Under the pieces are notes generated by a model. That model was not told where the DNA came from. It worked only from the letters and a program-made list of their open reading frames with translations, and ran no database searches. The position numbers and the translations under genes are program-made. DNA of 18,429 nt from CAVOBC01 sp963693635 (lineage in GTDB: Bacteria > Pseudomonadota > Gammaproteobacteria > Pseudomonadales > Azotimanducaceae), in contig CAVOBC010000053.1 in assembly GCA_963693635.1 (NCBI GenBank), positions 1-18,429 of the forward strand. Direction: 5' to 3'. This document shows, in pieces, positions 1-7,938 of the stretch (positions are counted from its first letter, which is position 1; each line of letters opens with the position of its first letter).

Positions 1-758
1 CGAGATCCTGGGCAATCGCGCCGAGATTGAACTGCACCGCACCAAATCCGGCGTTCAGGGGAATGAAGGCCAGGACCGGTATCCAGAACATGGGTGAGCG
101 CAATACGTCACGCCCGGTCCATGTCGGGGCTGGTGCCGCCGCGCCTGTTACAGAGGGTACAGACGGTCGCGTCTGTTGGTGCGCAGTCCCCGGCAAGATC
201 AGCCAGGTAAGTGGCACGACCGCAACGACCGCAAAGACCGCCATCACTTGCATGGCCCCGCGCCATCCAAGTGAAGCGATTAGCCATTCGACAACCGGTG
301 GAAACAGGAAGCCGCCGAGAGAGGTGCCCATTGCCGACAGGCCCATTGCCATGCCGCGTTTGCGCTCGAAGGTCCGGGTGATCAACGTCTGCGAAGCGAG
401 CGTGCCACACAGGACGATGCCGATGGGCATGAGCGTGCTGAAGATGATGACGATCGCCGTGATGCTGCGCGCAAAGGAGGTCAGCGCGAGCCCCACCACC
501 AGGCTCGCTGCGCCGATCGTCACCAGGTGGCGAAGCGCGAATCGATCCATGGCACGTCCGGCGAACGGGCTGAGGGCCCCGGTCGCTAGCTGTGAACACA
601 TCACCGCGAGCATGACGTCACGGCGCGAGGCGCCAAATTCATCTATCCAGGGTACGACGAAGAGTGCAAAGGAATAGATCAGAATGCCGACGCTGATGCT
701 TTGCATGACCAACGTCAGCGCGATCACGCTCGCGCCACGTGGTAGGCGCCGCGTCACA
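1..758 (-). CDS. MFS transporter, N-terminal part (3' end outside window)
   Basis: This minus-strand frame stays open from the GTG at 758 to the window edge, about 252 codons. It reads as the first half or more of a major facilitator carrier. The first helix contains the run SVIALTLVMQSISVGILIYS and is followed by a cytoplasmic-loop segment LATGALSPFAGRAMDR, the usual loop between helices 2 and 3. Further hydrophobic segments such as LVTIGAASLVVGLAL, AIVIIFSTLMPIGIVLCG and VFAVVAVVPLTWLI follow. The substrate cannot be inferred. The start is uncertain: no ATG lies in frame upstream of the first helix, and GTG 758 has no convincing ribosome site. A better-looking start (GAGGAG, then ATG at about 803, MLLTMSTQ...) lies in another frame that stops at 754. 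A one-base indel near 755-765 may therefore separate the true N-terminus from the body. Confidence 0.8.
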
Positions 759-1163
759 GGTTGTGCTGCGTTGAACGGGTCTGTGTCGACATCGTTAACA
801 GCATCAGCCCCGCTCCTCTTCCGGGAAAGGGGACCTTCGAACGCCCTTTGTTGGGGCGCGCCGAGTGCCGTGGCCCGCCGGGCATTGGGCGGTGATGGTC
901 GTTGCGTTGTCCGGACATGACATTGACTCTTGTCCGGTTTTGCGGCGAGTTCTGCGGTGCCTGAGTATGCCAGATTGCGCGGTCGGCCCGGGTTGGTGTT
1001 CGAATGATGGTAGGCTCGCGCGAAGCGCCGGGAGCGGTTGCCGGGAGCGGTTTTTGTTCCGGTGGCGCTTGAGGTTGGTTTACATGGGGGCGTTTTGGTG
1101 CAGAGAGTTGATGCGTCGGAAATGCCGCAGAGGTGACGGCGCTTCGATGATGAGGGCAAGTCT
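759..1163. promoter_or_regulatory. Divergent intergenic region between the MFS gene and the ABC operon
   Basis: About 400 nt with no convincing gene. Reading frames cross it on both strands, but they are Arg/Pro-rich and resemble no family I know. It should hold the promoters for the leftward MFS gene and the rightward ABC operon. Visible structure is a perfect 13-bp tandem duplication (GCCGGGAGCGGTT) at 1027-1052, flanked by a 7-bp inverted pair, AAGCGCC at 1023-1029 and GGCGCTT at 1063-1069. I could not assign -35/-10 boxes with confidence. Confidence 0.4.
1027..1052 (+). repeat. 13-bp perfect tandem duplication upstream of the ABC operon
   Basis: GCCGGGAGCGGTT occurs twice head to tail (1027-1039 and 1040-1052), about 110 nt before the ABC start codon. 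It could be a regulator site pair or a replication-slippage product; the sequence does not decide. Confidence 0.55.
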
Positions 1164-2381
1164 GTGACCGTGCGCATGTCTGCATCAATCGGATCCGGCG
1201 ATGCCAGTAACAAGGGCGGAGCGACCATCGGCAACGCGACGGACGATGAACCGATCCCCGCCCGCCAGCTTGTCGCGCTCCTTGCGCGCACCTGGCCCCA
1301 TCTGCGCCCGCAGCGCATGCACATCATCTTGTGGACCACAGCACTCATGGCGGTCGAGGTGGTGTTTCTGCTGTCCGCGCTCGTGGCGTTCGACCTGTTC
1401 AATAACAAGATCCTCATTGGCCAGAAGCTCGAGTCCGCGCAGGCTTCCCTCCTCTTTCTGGATCACCGCTACGTTGGTGACCCCGCGTTGATGAGTTCCA
1501 GTCTGCTGGACGACGATGACGATGAAGTGGAGAGCAAGCCCACTGGCGAGGAGGCCGCAGTCTTCGACGCCGTGACCTGCGATGCCGCGACCATGTTGTC
1601 GCCAGCGCAACGGCGGACGGTCAGAGACCGGCTCGGCATTCTCTTTGCGATCGTCGCCTTTATTCTGATACCCGTCGTTGGCTATTACCGCACGTGGCTG
1701 CTGCAACGGGTCAACCAGCATCTGCGGGTCACGATGATTGAACGGGCCGAGCACTTGTCTCTCCGATATCACAGTCAGGCGCAGACTGGCGACGCGATTT
1801 ATCGGGTCTATCAGGACAGCGCGATGATCACGAGTGTCATTGAAGGGGCACTCCTGGAACCGGTCGTTGCCCTCGCTCAGGTACTGTTCAGTTTCTTCGT
1901 CATCTGGCTCTTCAGCCCCTTGCTCGGTTTTATCTACCTGGCCGGGATTGTGCCCGCCTTGGTTCTGGTCGCGTTTTTTACGCCGCGGCTGCAGCGAAGG
2001 TCGCGTGTTGCCCGCGCAACAAACAGCACACTGACATCGACAATCCAGGAAGACTTCGCCGCCATCAGGATAATCAAGGCCAATCGCGCTGAGGCGATGG
2101 TCCGCCGGCGTTTTGACGAGACCTCCACGGCCGCACTCAATGCCGCGTTCTATTTGCGGCGCGAGTACCTCCTGCTGCGCGTTCTCATCACAGTCCTTGC
2201 CGGTCTGCTTATCTTCACCTCGCAATACCTGATGGCGGGTTGGACCATTGCGAGCGACCCGACCTTTTTGGCCGGCACAGTAGCCCTGGTTGGGTTCACG
2301 CTGTGGAACCTCGGCGCTTTTCAGGCCGCGAGCAGTCGGTCCGGCGAGTTTCTTGGCAACGGCGAGCACCTGGTCGGGTAG
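1164..2381 (+). CDS. ABC exporter subunit A, membrane domain half, ended by an in-frame amber codon
   Basis: 405 residues forming the six-helix type I ABC exporter membrane domain. Helix 1 is near residues 53-76, helix 2 near 157-175, helices 3-4 near 230-272, and helices 5-6 near 337-385. A coupling-helix region contains QTGDAIYRVYQDSAMI (about 206-222), and IQEDFAAIRIIKANRAE (about 294-310) is typical of lipid/drug exporters. Between helices 1 and 2 lies an unusually long acidic stretch (about 80-155) that includes DDDDDE. The start is GTG 1164, preceded at good spacing by GAGGG. The frame ends at TAG 2379-2381, yet the same frame continues without a shift into the ATPase domain at 2400. 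The two pieces are almost certainly one gene of about 697 codons carrying a nonsense mutation. If the stop is real, this half cannot work alone. The substrate is unknown. Confidence 0.85.
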   Translation: MTVRMSASIGSGDASNKGGATIGNATDDEPIPARQLVALLARTWPHLRPQRMHIILWTTALMAVEVVFLLSALVAFDLFNNKILIGQKLESAQASLLFLDHRYVGDPALMSSSLLDDDDDEVESKPTGEEAAVFDAVTCDAATMLSPAQRRTVRDRLGILFAIVAFILIPVVGYYRTWLLQRVNQHLRVTMIERAEHLSLRYHSQAQTGDAIYRVYQDSAMITSVIEGALLEPVVALAQVLFSFFVIWLFSPLLGFIYLAGIVPALVLVAFFTPRLQRRSRVARATNSTLTSTIQEDFAAIRIIKANRAEAMVRRRFDETSTAALNAAFYLRREYLLLRVLITVLAGLLIFTSQYLMAGWTIASDPTFLAGTVALVGFTLWNLGAFQAASSRSGEFLGNGEHLVG

Positions 2382-2399
2382 TGGGGTGTTATTCAGGAC

Positions 2400-3257
2400 A
2401 TGGCTGTTGGGCTTGATCGCGCGTTCTTCCTGCTGGAGCTTGAACCCGATGTGACCGACGCTGTGGACGCGGTCCCGTTCCCCGCACAATTGCGCGAGGT
2501 GCGATACGAGCATGTTCACTTTGGCTACGATGCTGCGCGGCCGGTTCTCAAGGGCGTCAGTCTGACGGCGGGACGGGGAACGATCACGGCGATTGTCGGT
2601 GGCACCGGTGCGGGCAAGTCAACCTTAATGTCACTGCTACTCAGGTTGTATGACCCCGACGCTGGCCGCATCCGGATTAACGACACGCCGCTTGAACAGA
2701 TCGCGATTGCTGATCTGCGCGCTCATGTCGCGATCGCGCTGCAGCAGAACACGCTGTTTGCGCAGACCATTAGCCAGAACATCGGGTACGCGAGCGAAGA
2801 TGCCACGCCCGATGCCATTCGTGCGGCGGCGCGGGTCGCTGCGGCGGATGCCTTCATCAGCGCGTTGCCCGATGGATACGATACCGAACTCGGCGAACGC
2901 GGCAGCCGCCTCTCGACGGGCGAGCGACAGCGATTGTCCATCGCCCGCGCGATTGTGCGCGATACACCGATTCTCATTTTGGATGAACCCACTGCCTCCC
3001 TTGATGCGGAGACCGAACAGCGGGTGCTCGCGAACCTGTCCGAATGGGGCAAAGACCGCATCGTCTTCATCATCACACACCGGCTCTCGACGATTCGCGG
3101 CGCAGATCAGATCGTACTGATCGAAGACGGCACGATCATCGAAATGGGCAATCACGACGCTCTGCTGTCGCAGCCGGGTTCGGCCTACGAACGCTTCATC
3201 CGCGCGGAAAATCTGTTGGACGTACAACCGGCCACAACGGCGCAGCAGATGCCATGA
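2400..3257 (+). CDS. ABC exporter subunit A, ATPase domain half (downstream of the amber codon)
   Basis: 285 residues in the same frame as the upstream membrane domain. They begin with the usual linker (QDMAVGLDRAFFLLELEP spans the junction) and continue as a full nucleotide-binding domain. Walker A is GGTGAGKS at residues 67-74, the Q-loop Gln is about 116, the signature is LSTGE at 171-175, Walker B is ILILDEP at 191-197 with the catalytic Glu at 196, the D-loop is SLD, and the switch His is 227. The signature departs from LSGGQ, which is common in one half of heterodimeric exporters. ATG 2400 has only AGGA, too close, or TGGGGTG as possible ribosome sites, so independent translation would be a fortunate re-start. 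The stop overlaps the next gene's ATG by four bases (ATGA, 3254-3257), the usual arrangement for translational coupling. Confidence 0.85.
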   Translation: MAVGLDRAFFLLELEPDVTDAVDAVPFPAQLREVRYEHVHFGYDAARPVLKGVSLTAGRGTITAIVGGTGAGKSTLMSLLLRLYDPDAGRIRINDTPLEQIAIADLRAHVAIALQQNTLFAQTISQNIGYASEDATPDAIRAAARVAAADAFISALPDGYDTELGERGSRLSTGERQRLSIARAIVRDTPILILDEPTASLDAETEQRVLANLSEWGKDRIVFIITHRLSTIRGADQIVLIEDGTIIEMGNHDALLSQPGSAYERFIRAENLLDVQPATTAQQMP

Positions 3258-5032
3258 GCGAGAGCAATCGATCAGACGCGGTGTCAGACAGACATCAGTT
3301 TGATGACCGCATTGACACAGAGACGCGCATCGGCAATCTCGAGGTCCTGCGTATTTTGGGTCGGTGCCTCACATTTCTGGGCGACGCGCGGGGGTACCTC
3401 GTTGCGAAGATTGCGCTCGGTCTGCTCGCACTCATCCCCGGGCTCTTTGCCACGTGGATGCCGAAGCTGGTCATCGATCAGGTATTGCTTGGCGTCAGCA
3501 TTGATGACGTGCAGGTGCCTTTTCCGCCGCATGTTCAGGTGTTTGTTGATCTCATCAGGGACCTGTCGCCGATGGGAATGATGATGGCGATCACGGCGTT
3601 TCTCATCCTTTTGCTCCTGGCCTTCGGTCGCTACGAGATGGAAGGCGGCTTTGCGCAGGGCGAGGATAGCGCGACCCAGTCCGAGAACCGTATGAACGCT
3701 GGAGAAAGTGTTGAATCCGGGCTTATTGGTCTGGCAGACACGCTCGTACACATCCGCTTTTCGCAGCGTCTGACCAATTCACTGCGCACCCGGCTCTTTA
3801 CCGAGATGGGACGGTTGCCCATGACAGTCATGGACAACCACCGGATCGGTGATGCTGTTTATCGAGTGATGTACGACGCGCCGATGATCCCGGACGTGTG
3901 CTTCAAGCTGACAGCGGAGCCGATCCTGGCATTGACCGGCACATTCCTGGCGCTTTGGATGATCAACTACACCTACGGCGCTGTGGCGCCGGAACTCGTG
4001 TGGGGTGCGGCTGCGTTGATACCGGTGGGGTTTCTGATCACTGTGCCGTTCTCGGGTCTTGCACGAGGCGCCCAGCAGGACAGCAGGGCAGCGGGCGCAG
4101 CGACGACCAACGCGATGGAAGAGAGCCTGGCGAACATTGCGGCAGTCCAAAGTCTGGGCGGCATGGCAACGGAGCGGGATCGAATTGATAAACGTTCCGC
4201 TGAGTCTTTTCGACGATTTCGACATATCAAGCTGGTTGCGCTGGGTCTCGAGTTCCTGACGATTGGGACGATCGTCGTCTTTGGCTTTTGGGTCTATGTA
4301 TTTGTAACCGATCAGATCATAGAGGGCACGATGACCGCGGGCGACTGGTCGGTCCTCTTTGCGCTCACGCTGCAGATAGGGGGTACCGCGCTCGGCATCG
4401 GTACGTTCTGGATCTCCTTGCAGGGCAACGCCGCGGCGGTTCGCCGGGTCTTCTTTTTCATCGACATCGAATCTGAAGCGCGCATGGACGGCAAACCCGT
4501 TGCCGCCGTGCAACGGAGTGTGCAGATTGAAGATGTCTCTTTCACCTATCCTGATGGCACTCGTGCACTGCGCCACATTGATCTTGAATTGAAATCAGGT
4601 GAATTGACCGCCATCGTCGGCCCCACGGGGTCGGGCAAGACCAGCCTCGCCTGGCTCATTCCGCGCTTCATTGAGCCGACCGATGGTCGGGTATTCTGCG
4701 ACGGGAAAGATCTTTCTGACCTCGGCATCGATGCGCTTCGCGATCAGGTGACCTATGTGTTTCAGGAACACATGCTGTTGTCGACATCGGTGCGAGAGAA
4801 CCTGCTGCTGGCAAATCCCGATGCGGACGAGTCAGCCATGCGACAGGCTCTCGAAAGTGCGGGTGCGCTCGCGTTCGTCAATGCGTTGCCGGACGGCCTG
4901 GTGCGCGCGAGGCGGCGAAGGGCAAGCTGGTTGTTGTCATCGCACATCGTCTCTCGACGATACGGCAGGCCGACAAGATCGTCTTTCTGGAATCCGGAGA
5001 GATTCGGGATATCGGTGATCATGCGACGTTGA
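3254..5032 (+). CDS. ABC exporter subunit B, frame broken inside the ATPase domain
   Basis: Translationally coupled to subunit A; the true start is ATG 3254, in the ATGA overlap. The membrane domain covers residues ~45-395 and again has a long, charged insertion between helices 1 and 2 (~80-150). The ATPase domain starts near 423 and has Walker A GPTGSGKT at 456-463 and the Q-loop VFQEH with Gln 504. After LPDGL (residue 549) the protein should continue with the LSGGQ signature and Walker B. Instead it jumps to Arg-rich out-of-frame sequence and stops at 5032. The missing C-terminus (switch His region) is found in another frame at 4903-5088. By comparison with subunit A about 50 residues are absent, so this ORF cannot encode a working ATPase. 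Together the two genes would have formed a heterodimeric exporter. Confidence 0.85.
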   Translation: MSESNRSDAVSDRHQFDDRIDTETRIGNLEVLRILGRCLTFLGDARGYLVAKIALGLLALIPGLFATWMPKLVIDQVLLGVSIDDVQVPFPPHVQVFVDLIRDLSPMGMMMAITAFLILLLLAFGRYEMEGGFAQGEDSATQSENRMNAGESVESGLIGLADTLVHIRFSQRLTNSLRTRLFTEMGRLPMTVMDNHRIGDAVYRVMYDAPMIPDVCFKLTAEPILALTGTFLALWMINYTYGAVAPELVWGAAALIPVGFLITVPFSGLARGAQQDSRAAGAATTNAMEESLANIAAVQSLGGMATERDRIDKRSAESFRRFRHIKLVALGLEFLTIGTIVVFGFWVYVFVTDQIIEGTMTAGDWSVLFALTLQIGGTALGIGTFWISLQGNAAAVRRVFFFIDIESEARMDGKPVAAVQRSVQIEDVSFTYPDGTRALRHIDLELKSGELTAIVGPTGSGKTSLAWLIPRFIEPTDGRVFCDGKDLSDLGIDALRDQVTYVFQEHMLLSTSVRENLLLANPDADESAMRQALESAGALAFVNALPDGLVRARRRRASWLLSSHIVSRRYGRPTRSSFWNPERFGISVIMRR

Positions 5033-5088
5033 TGGCTGACCCGAATGGTCGGTATCGCCGCTTTGTTGAGTTGCAGAGCGGTGCATGA
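4903..5088 (+). pseudogene. Detached C-terminus of ABC subunit B ATPase domain
   Basis: In the frame +2 relative to subunit B, the sequence reads AREAAKGKLVVVIAHRLSTI followed by RQADKIVFLESGEIRDIGDHATLM and a normal ATPase end (GRYRRFVELQSGA), stopping at TGA 5086-5088. This is the switch-His (AHRLST) and terminal part of the same domain whose front half ends at about 4900. The junction sits at about 4900-4903. The signature motif, Walker B and catalytic Glu are missing. It has no start codon or ribosome site of its own. Confidence 0.85.
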
Positions 5089-5130
5089 TCGGGCGCGTGC
5101 GCGGGGTCGCTGTCATTGCCGGCTCTTTAG

Positions 5131-5180
5131 GCGAGGTTTGCAAACCGACTCCCAGGAATTGTCAGGACGACAATTGTGGG
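5131..5180 (+). repeat. Two-palindrome repeated element, copy 1
   Basis: The first half contains the perfect 12-bp palindrome GGTTTGCAAACC (5135-5146). After GACT the second half forms a hairpin: CCCAGGAATTGTC (5151-5163), loop AGGAC, GACAATTGTGGG (5169-5180). A second copy in the same orientation lies at 11646-11701. This copy lies between the convergent ABC operon and the Gfo/Idh gene, starting 42 nt after the ABC stop and ending 11 nt from the Gfo/Idh stop. It may be a bidirectional terminator lacking a U-tract, or a repetitive extragenic palindrome. Confidence 0.75.
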
Positions 5181-5191
5181 TCAGGGATTGG

Positions 5192-6172
5192 TTAGAGTCC
5201 TCGTCGCTTCATACCGGCGGCGTCGTAACAACGATCGATCAGGCGCATTTGTTTGACGCCATCGTCGGCGTCCGTCAATAACGGTGCACCCTCCTGCACT
5301 GCGGCAATGAACGCGTCGAGCTGGTACCCGTAGGTCGCTCGCCGGTCGGTTGTCTGGGTGGTGGTTTTGCCATCAATCGTGACTTCGATTGAGTGGCCTA
5401 TCTGGGGTACCAGTGGCTGATTGACCTTCATGGTGCCACGCTCACCAACGACGGTGAAAGCCATCTCGAATGTGGCATCGGGACCCATGTCGCCCCGCGT
5501 TTTTGTCACGACGCCGTTGTCGAATCGCATCTCGGTTGCTAAACGCAGGTCAACGTCGGGCGGTCCCTCGTTGGCATCTGCGGTCACTTCCTCAGGTTCG
5601 CAGCCCATCAGATGACGCACCCAGGAGATCGGGTAACAGCCAAGGTCCATGGTGGCACCGCCCCCGGTCTCGTACTGCATACGGATGTCGGTCGCGGGTA
5701 TGGGACCCGCCATGCAAAATCCCGCGTCGATCGTCTTGATCTCGCCGAGGCTCCCGGAATCGAAGATTTCCTTGGCGCGTATGAAGCATGGGTGATAGCG
5801 GTAGTGGTACGCTTCCATCAGAACGAGGCCCTTATCCCGGGCGACTGCGGCCATTTCAGCGGCCTCATCGCCGTTTGCGGCGAGCGACTTCTCACATAAG
5901 ACATGCTTGCCGGCTTCAAGCGCTTTGATCGTCCACTCCTTGTGGGCGGTGATCGGCAGCGGGTTGTAGATGACGTCACAGTCCGGGTGGTCGATAACCG
6001 CCTGGTAGTCATCGACAACATGGCGGATATGCGCCCAGTCTGCCATTGCTTGCGCCCGCCCCCGGCTTCGGGCCGCGATGACCCGGATCTGCGCCTGTGG
6101 CTCGTCGACGGCTGGAAAAATGAGTGCGCGCGGTGTGATGGCCGCTGCGCCTAAAACGCCAAATTTGATCAT
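5192..6172 (-). CDS. Gfo/Idh/MocA family NAD(P)-dependent oxidoreductase
   Basis: 326 residues, the usual length for this family, which oxidises or reduces sugars, inositols and related compounds in the cytoplasm. The N-terminal Rossmann fold starts at residue 3 with FGVLGAAAITPRA, a GxGxxx(A) dinucleotide loop. YNPLP (about 69-73) precedes the EKSLA motif at 94-98, whose Lys 95 corresponds to the family's EKP lysine. HYRYHP (123-128) and GGGATMDLGCYPI (170-182) form the substrate-side motifs, with Asp 176 and Tyr 180 in the catalytic region. The C-terminal half is the alpha/beta substrate domain. The stop is TAA. It lies 102 nt downstream of the amidase gene on the same strand and may be co-transcribed with it. 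The substrate is not identifiable; the family resembles the trans-dihydrodiol/xylose dehydrogenase type more than inositol dehydrogenase, but that is an impression only. Confidence 0.9.
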   Translation of the reverse strand: MIKFGVLGAAAITPRALIFPAVDEPQAQIRVIAARSRGRAQAMADWAHIRHVVDDYQAVIDHPDCDVIYNPLPITAHKEWTIKALEAGKHVLCEKSLAANGDEAAEMAAVARDKGLVLMEAYHYRYHPCFIRAKEIFDSGSLGEIKTIDAGFCMAGPIPATDIRMQYETGGGATMDLGCYPISWVRHLMGCEPEEVTADANEGPPDVDLRLATEMRFDNGVVTKTRGDMGPDATFEMAFTVVGERGTMKVNQPLVPQIGHSIEVTIDGKTTTQTTDRRATYGYQLDAFIAAVQEGAPLLTDADDGVKQMRLIDRCYDAAGMKRRGL

Positions 6173-6258
6173 GTTGTTGCTCGCTAATGGTTTAGCTTGA
6201 GCGCACCTGTGTGCTGCGTGCTTGTGGTTGAGTTACCTGGCGACATCCATTGTGCCCC

Positions 6259-6286
6259 TTACAATCCCGGCCAGTTACAATCCTGG
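6259..6286. repeat. 12-bp near-perfect direct repeat at the amidase stop codon
   Basis: TTACAATCCCGG (6259-6270) and TTACAATCCTGG (6275-6286) are 16 bp apart. The second copy contains the amidase stop (TAA on the minus strand), so the repeat duplicates the last codons and the stop. It is probably a slippage duplication with no effect on the protein. Confidence 0.5.
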
Positions 6287-7726
6287 GGGCGGCGTGAAGC
6301 CGCCGATCTGTTCCGTGATGAGTTGCGCGAACTCAATACTCCGGTAGTCCTGGTAGATGCCGGACACAGCTTGCAAGCCGATCGGCAGGCCGGCGGTGCC
6401 CGGGCCGGTCGGGAAGACGGTGCTCGGCAAGTAAGAATTAGTGATCAAACCGGACCAGAAAATCTGCTGAAAGTACGACTGCTCCACGTCGTCGACCATG
6501 ATCGTGCGCTCCGCGAACGGTCCGTGATCGTGTCTGAAGGCGTGGCGAGCCATCTGCGGACAAATGAGAATGTCCCAGTCGGTGAAAAACTCATCCCACG
6601 CCCTGCGCAGTTTCTCGCGGCGAAAGTCATGGCGAATCCAGTCCCGGTGCAGCATGACGCTCGCGCGTGCGCTGACCGCATTGCCTGATTGATCCGATGG
6701 ATCAAAAGTGTCGGCGAATGCCTGCATCCCTGGCACACGGTCGGCAGGTTGCGCGCTCGACATGACTGCTTGCAACAGGCTCATGTAGGTGGAATGGGCC
6801 CGGGGCACGGCGAAGGCTGGCCTCGCCGAATCTGAGACCGTGGCACCGGCAGTGCGCAGAATTTCGCCGATCTGATAGACCCGGTCTTGCGTCTCCTGCG
6901 AGACCGGTGCGGCGTCATCGGTCGGCCACAGCGCCACGCGGAAGTCCTTGAGGTTGTGCCGGTCTGACGCTGGCAACTCGAGCCGCCATGCGGTCGCTTC
7001 ACGCGGCGTCGGCCCGGCCATGATAGACAGCGCGACCCGCAGGTCCTCGGCACTGCGGGCGAGCGGGCCACACACCGAGAGGTCAGCGTCCGGCACGCCT
7101 TCGATGAGTTCGTGACCTGAAAGCGGGACGACGCCCGATGACGGCTTGTGGCCAAAGACCCCACAGAAATGTGCCGGGTTACGTATGGAACCGCCGATGT
7201 CCGAGCCCGCCTCAAGCGCGCTGAAGCCAGCGGCCAATGCCGCAGCGCTGCCGCCCGAAGAGCCACCGGGAGTGCGGTCGGTGTCAAACGGATTGCCGGT
7301 GGTGCCGTAGACCGGGTTGTAGCTCTGGAAGTCTGCGAGGTCCACAGGCACGTTGGTCTTGCCGAGAAAGTGCGCGCCGGCGGCACGAAAGCGCGAAACC
7401 GCGAGGCCGTCGGCCCTGCCGATATTGTTGCGCTGGTCCTCGTGGCCCCACGTGGCAGGCGTCCCTTCGATCACGTAGGACTCCTTGATAGTCATTGGCA
7501 CACCGTGCAACGGGCCGAGGTTCGAGTCCCCGCGCGCGATGGCCGCATCTGCGGCACGCGCGTCGTCACGGGCGCGCTCAAAGATTCTCACCGGCACCGC
7601 ATTGATGTCGCCATCGTGCTTTTCGATGCGTGCGATGAAGTGATCAGTGAGTTCAAGTGAGCTGGTCTCTTGCCGACGGATCAGTTCGGCAAGTTTGATG
7701 GCGGTCTGGAAGTGGAGGTCGGTCAT
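6275..7726 (-). CDS. Amidase-signature family hydrolase
   Basis: 483 residues, a typical length. These serine hydrolases cleave amide bonds through a Ser-cisSer-Lys triad. All three residues are present by motif: Lys 81 in PMTIKES, the cis-Ser 156 in PGGSSGGSAAALAAG, and the nucleophile Ser 180 in GSDIGGSIRNPA. The glycine-rich signature is complete and the rest of the protein shows no break. There is no signal peptide, so it is probably cytoplasmic. Substrate cannot be inferred: the family includes indoleacetamide, nicotinamide, acylamide and nylon-oligomer hydrolases, and there is no GatB/GatC next door, so it is unlikely to be the tRNA amidotransferase subunit. It is the first gene of a possible two-gene unit with the Gfo/Idh dehydrogenase. 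Direct repeats lie 40-86 nt upstream of the start. Confidence 0.9.
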   Translation of the reverse strand: MTDLHFQTAIKLAELIRRQETSSLELTDHFIARIEKHDGDINAVPVRIFERARDDARAADAAIARGDSNLGPLHGVPMTIKESYVIEGTPATWGHEDQRNNIGRADGLAVSRFRAAGAHFLGKTNVPVDLADFQSYNPVYGTTGNPFDTDRTPGGSSGGSAAALAAGFSALEAGSDIGGSIRNPAHFCGVFGHKPSSGVVPLSGHELIEGVPDADLSVCGPLARSAEDLRVALSIMAGPTPREATAWRLELPASDRHNLKDFRVALWPTDDAAPVSQETQDRVYQIGEILRTAGATVSDSARPAFAVPRAHSTYMSLLQAVMSSAQPADRVPGMQAFADTFDPSDQSGNAVSARASVMLHRDWIRHDFRREKLRRAWDEFFTDWDILICPQMARHAFRHDHGPFAERTIMVDDVEQSYFQQIFWSGLITNSYLPSTVFPTGPGTAGLPIGLQAVSGIYQDYRSIEFAQLITEQIGGFTPPPGL

Positions 7727-7765
7727 TGGGGGCTCGTCAATTCTGGGAGAGGAAGGTTTGCTTTC

Positions 7766-7812
7766 ACGGGTTAGGAGTACGGGTTAGGCATACAGGCTTG
7801 GAGTACGGGTTA
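7766..7812 (-). repeat. TAACCCGTACTCC direct repeats upstream of the amidase gene
   Basis: On the minus strand TAACCCGTACTCC occurs twice (plus coordinates 7800-7812 and 7774-7786), 26 bp apart, and a third partial copy TAACCCGT lies at 7766-7773. They fall 40-86 nt before the amidase ATG, where a promoter or operator would be expected. Whether they bind a regulator or are slippage products is not decidable here. Confidence 0.55.
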
Positions 7813-7938
7813 ACAGTTTGGTTATATGCCGGAAACGCGGCCTGATCACAAGGCGCGCCAGGAATACGACGAAAAAGAGCTTTCGTCGATGATGCCACAG
7901 CGCGAATCTCTGTCTCGTCATGGCAGTGCTCCGTTTGG

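Noticed and set aside
754..1188. Minus-strand 144-codon frame in the first intergenic region as a gene
   Set aside because: It has no domain, and its only meaningful part is the last ~16 codons, which may be the displaced N-terminus of the MFS gene.
1185..2519. Long minus-strand open frame of 444 codons opposite ABC subunit A
   Set aside because: It is a shadow of the membrane-domain gene: low-complexity Gln/Arg/Asp composition, no family resemblance, and the plus strand has clear ABC motifs.
7766..7812. Repeats considered as a CRISPR array or telomere-like sequence
   Set aside because: There are only two full 13-bp units with unequal spacing, no spacer-repeat periodicity and no cas genes.
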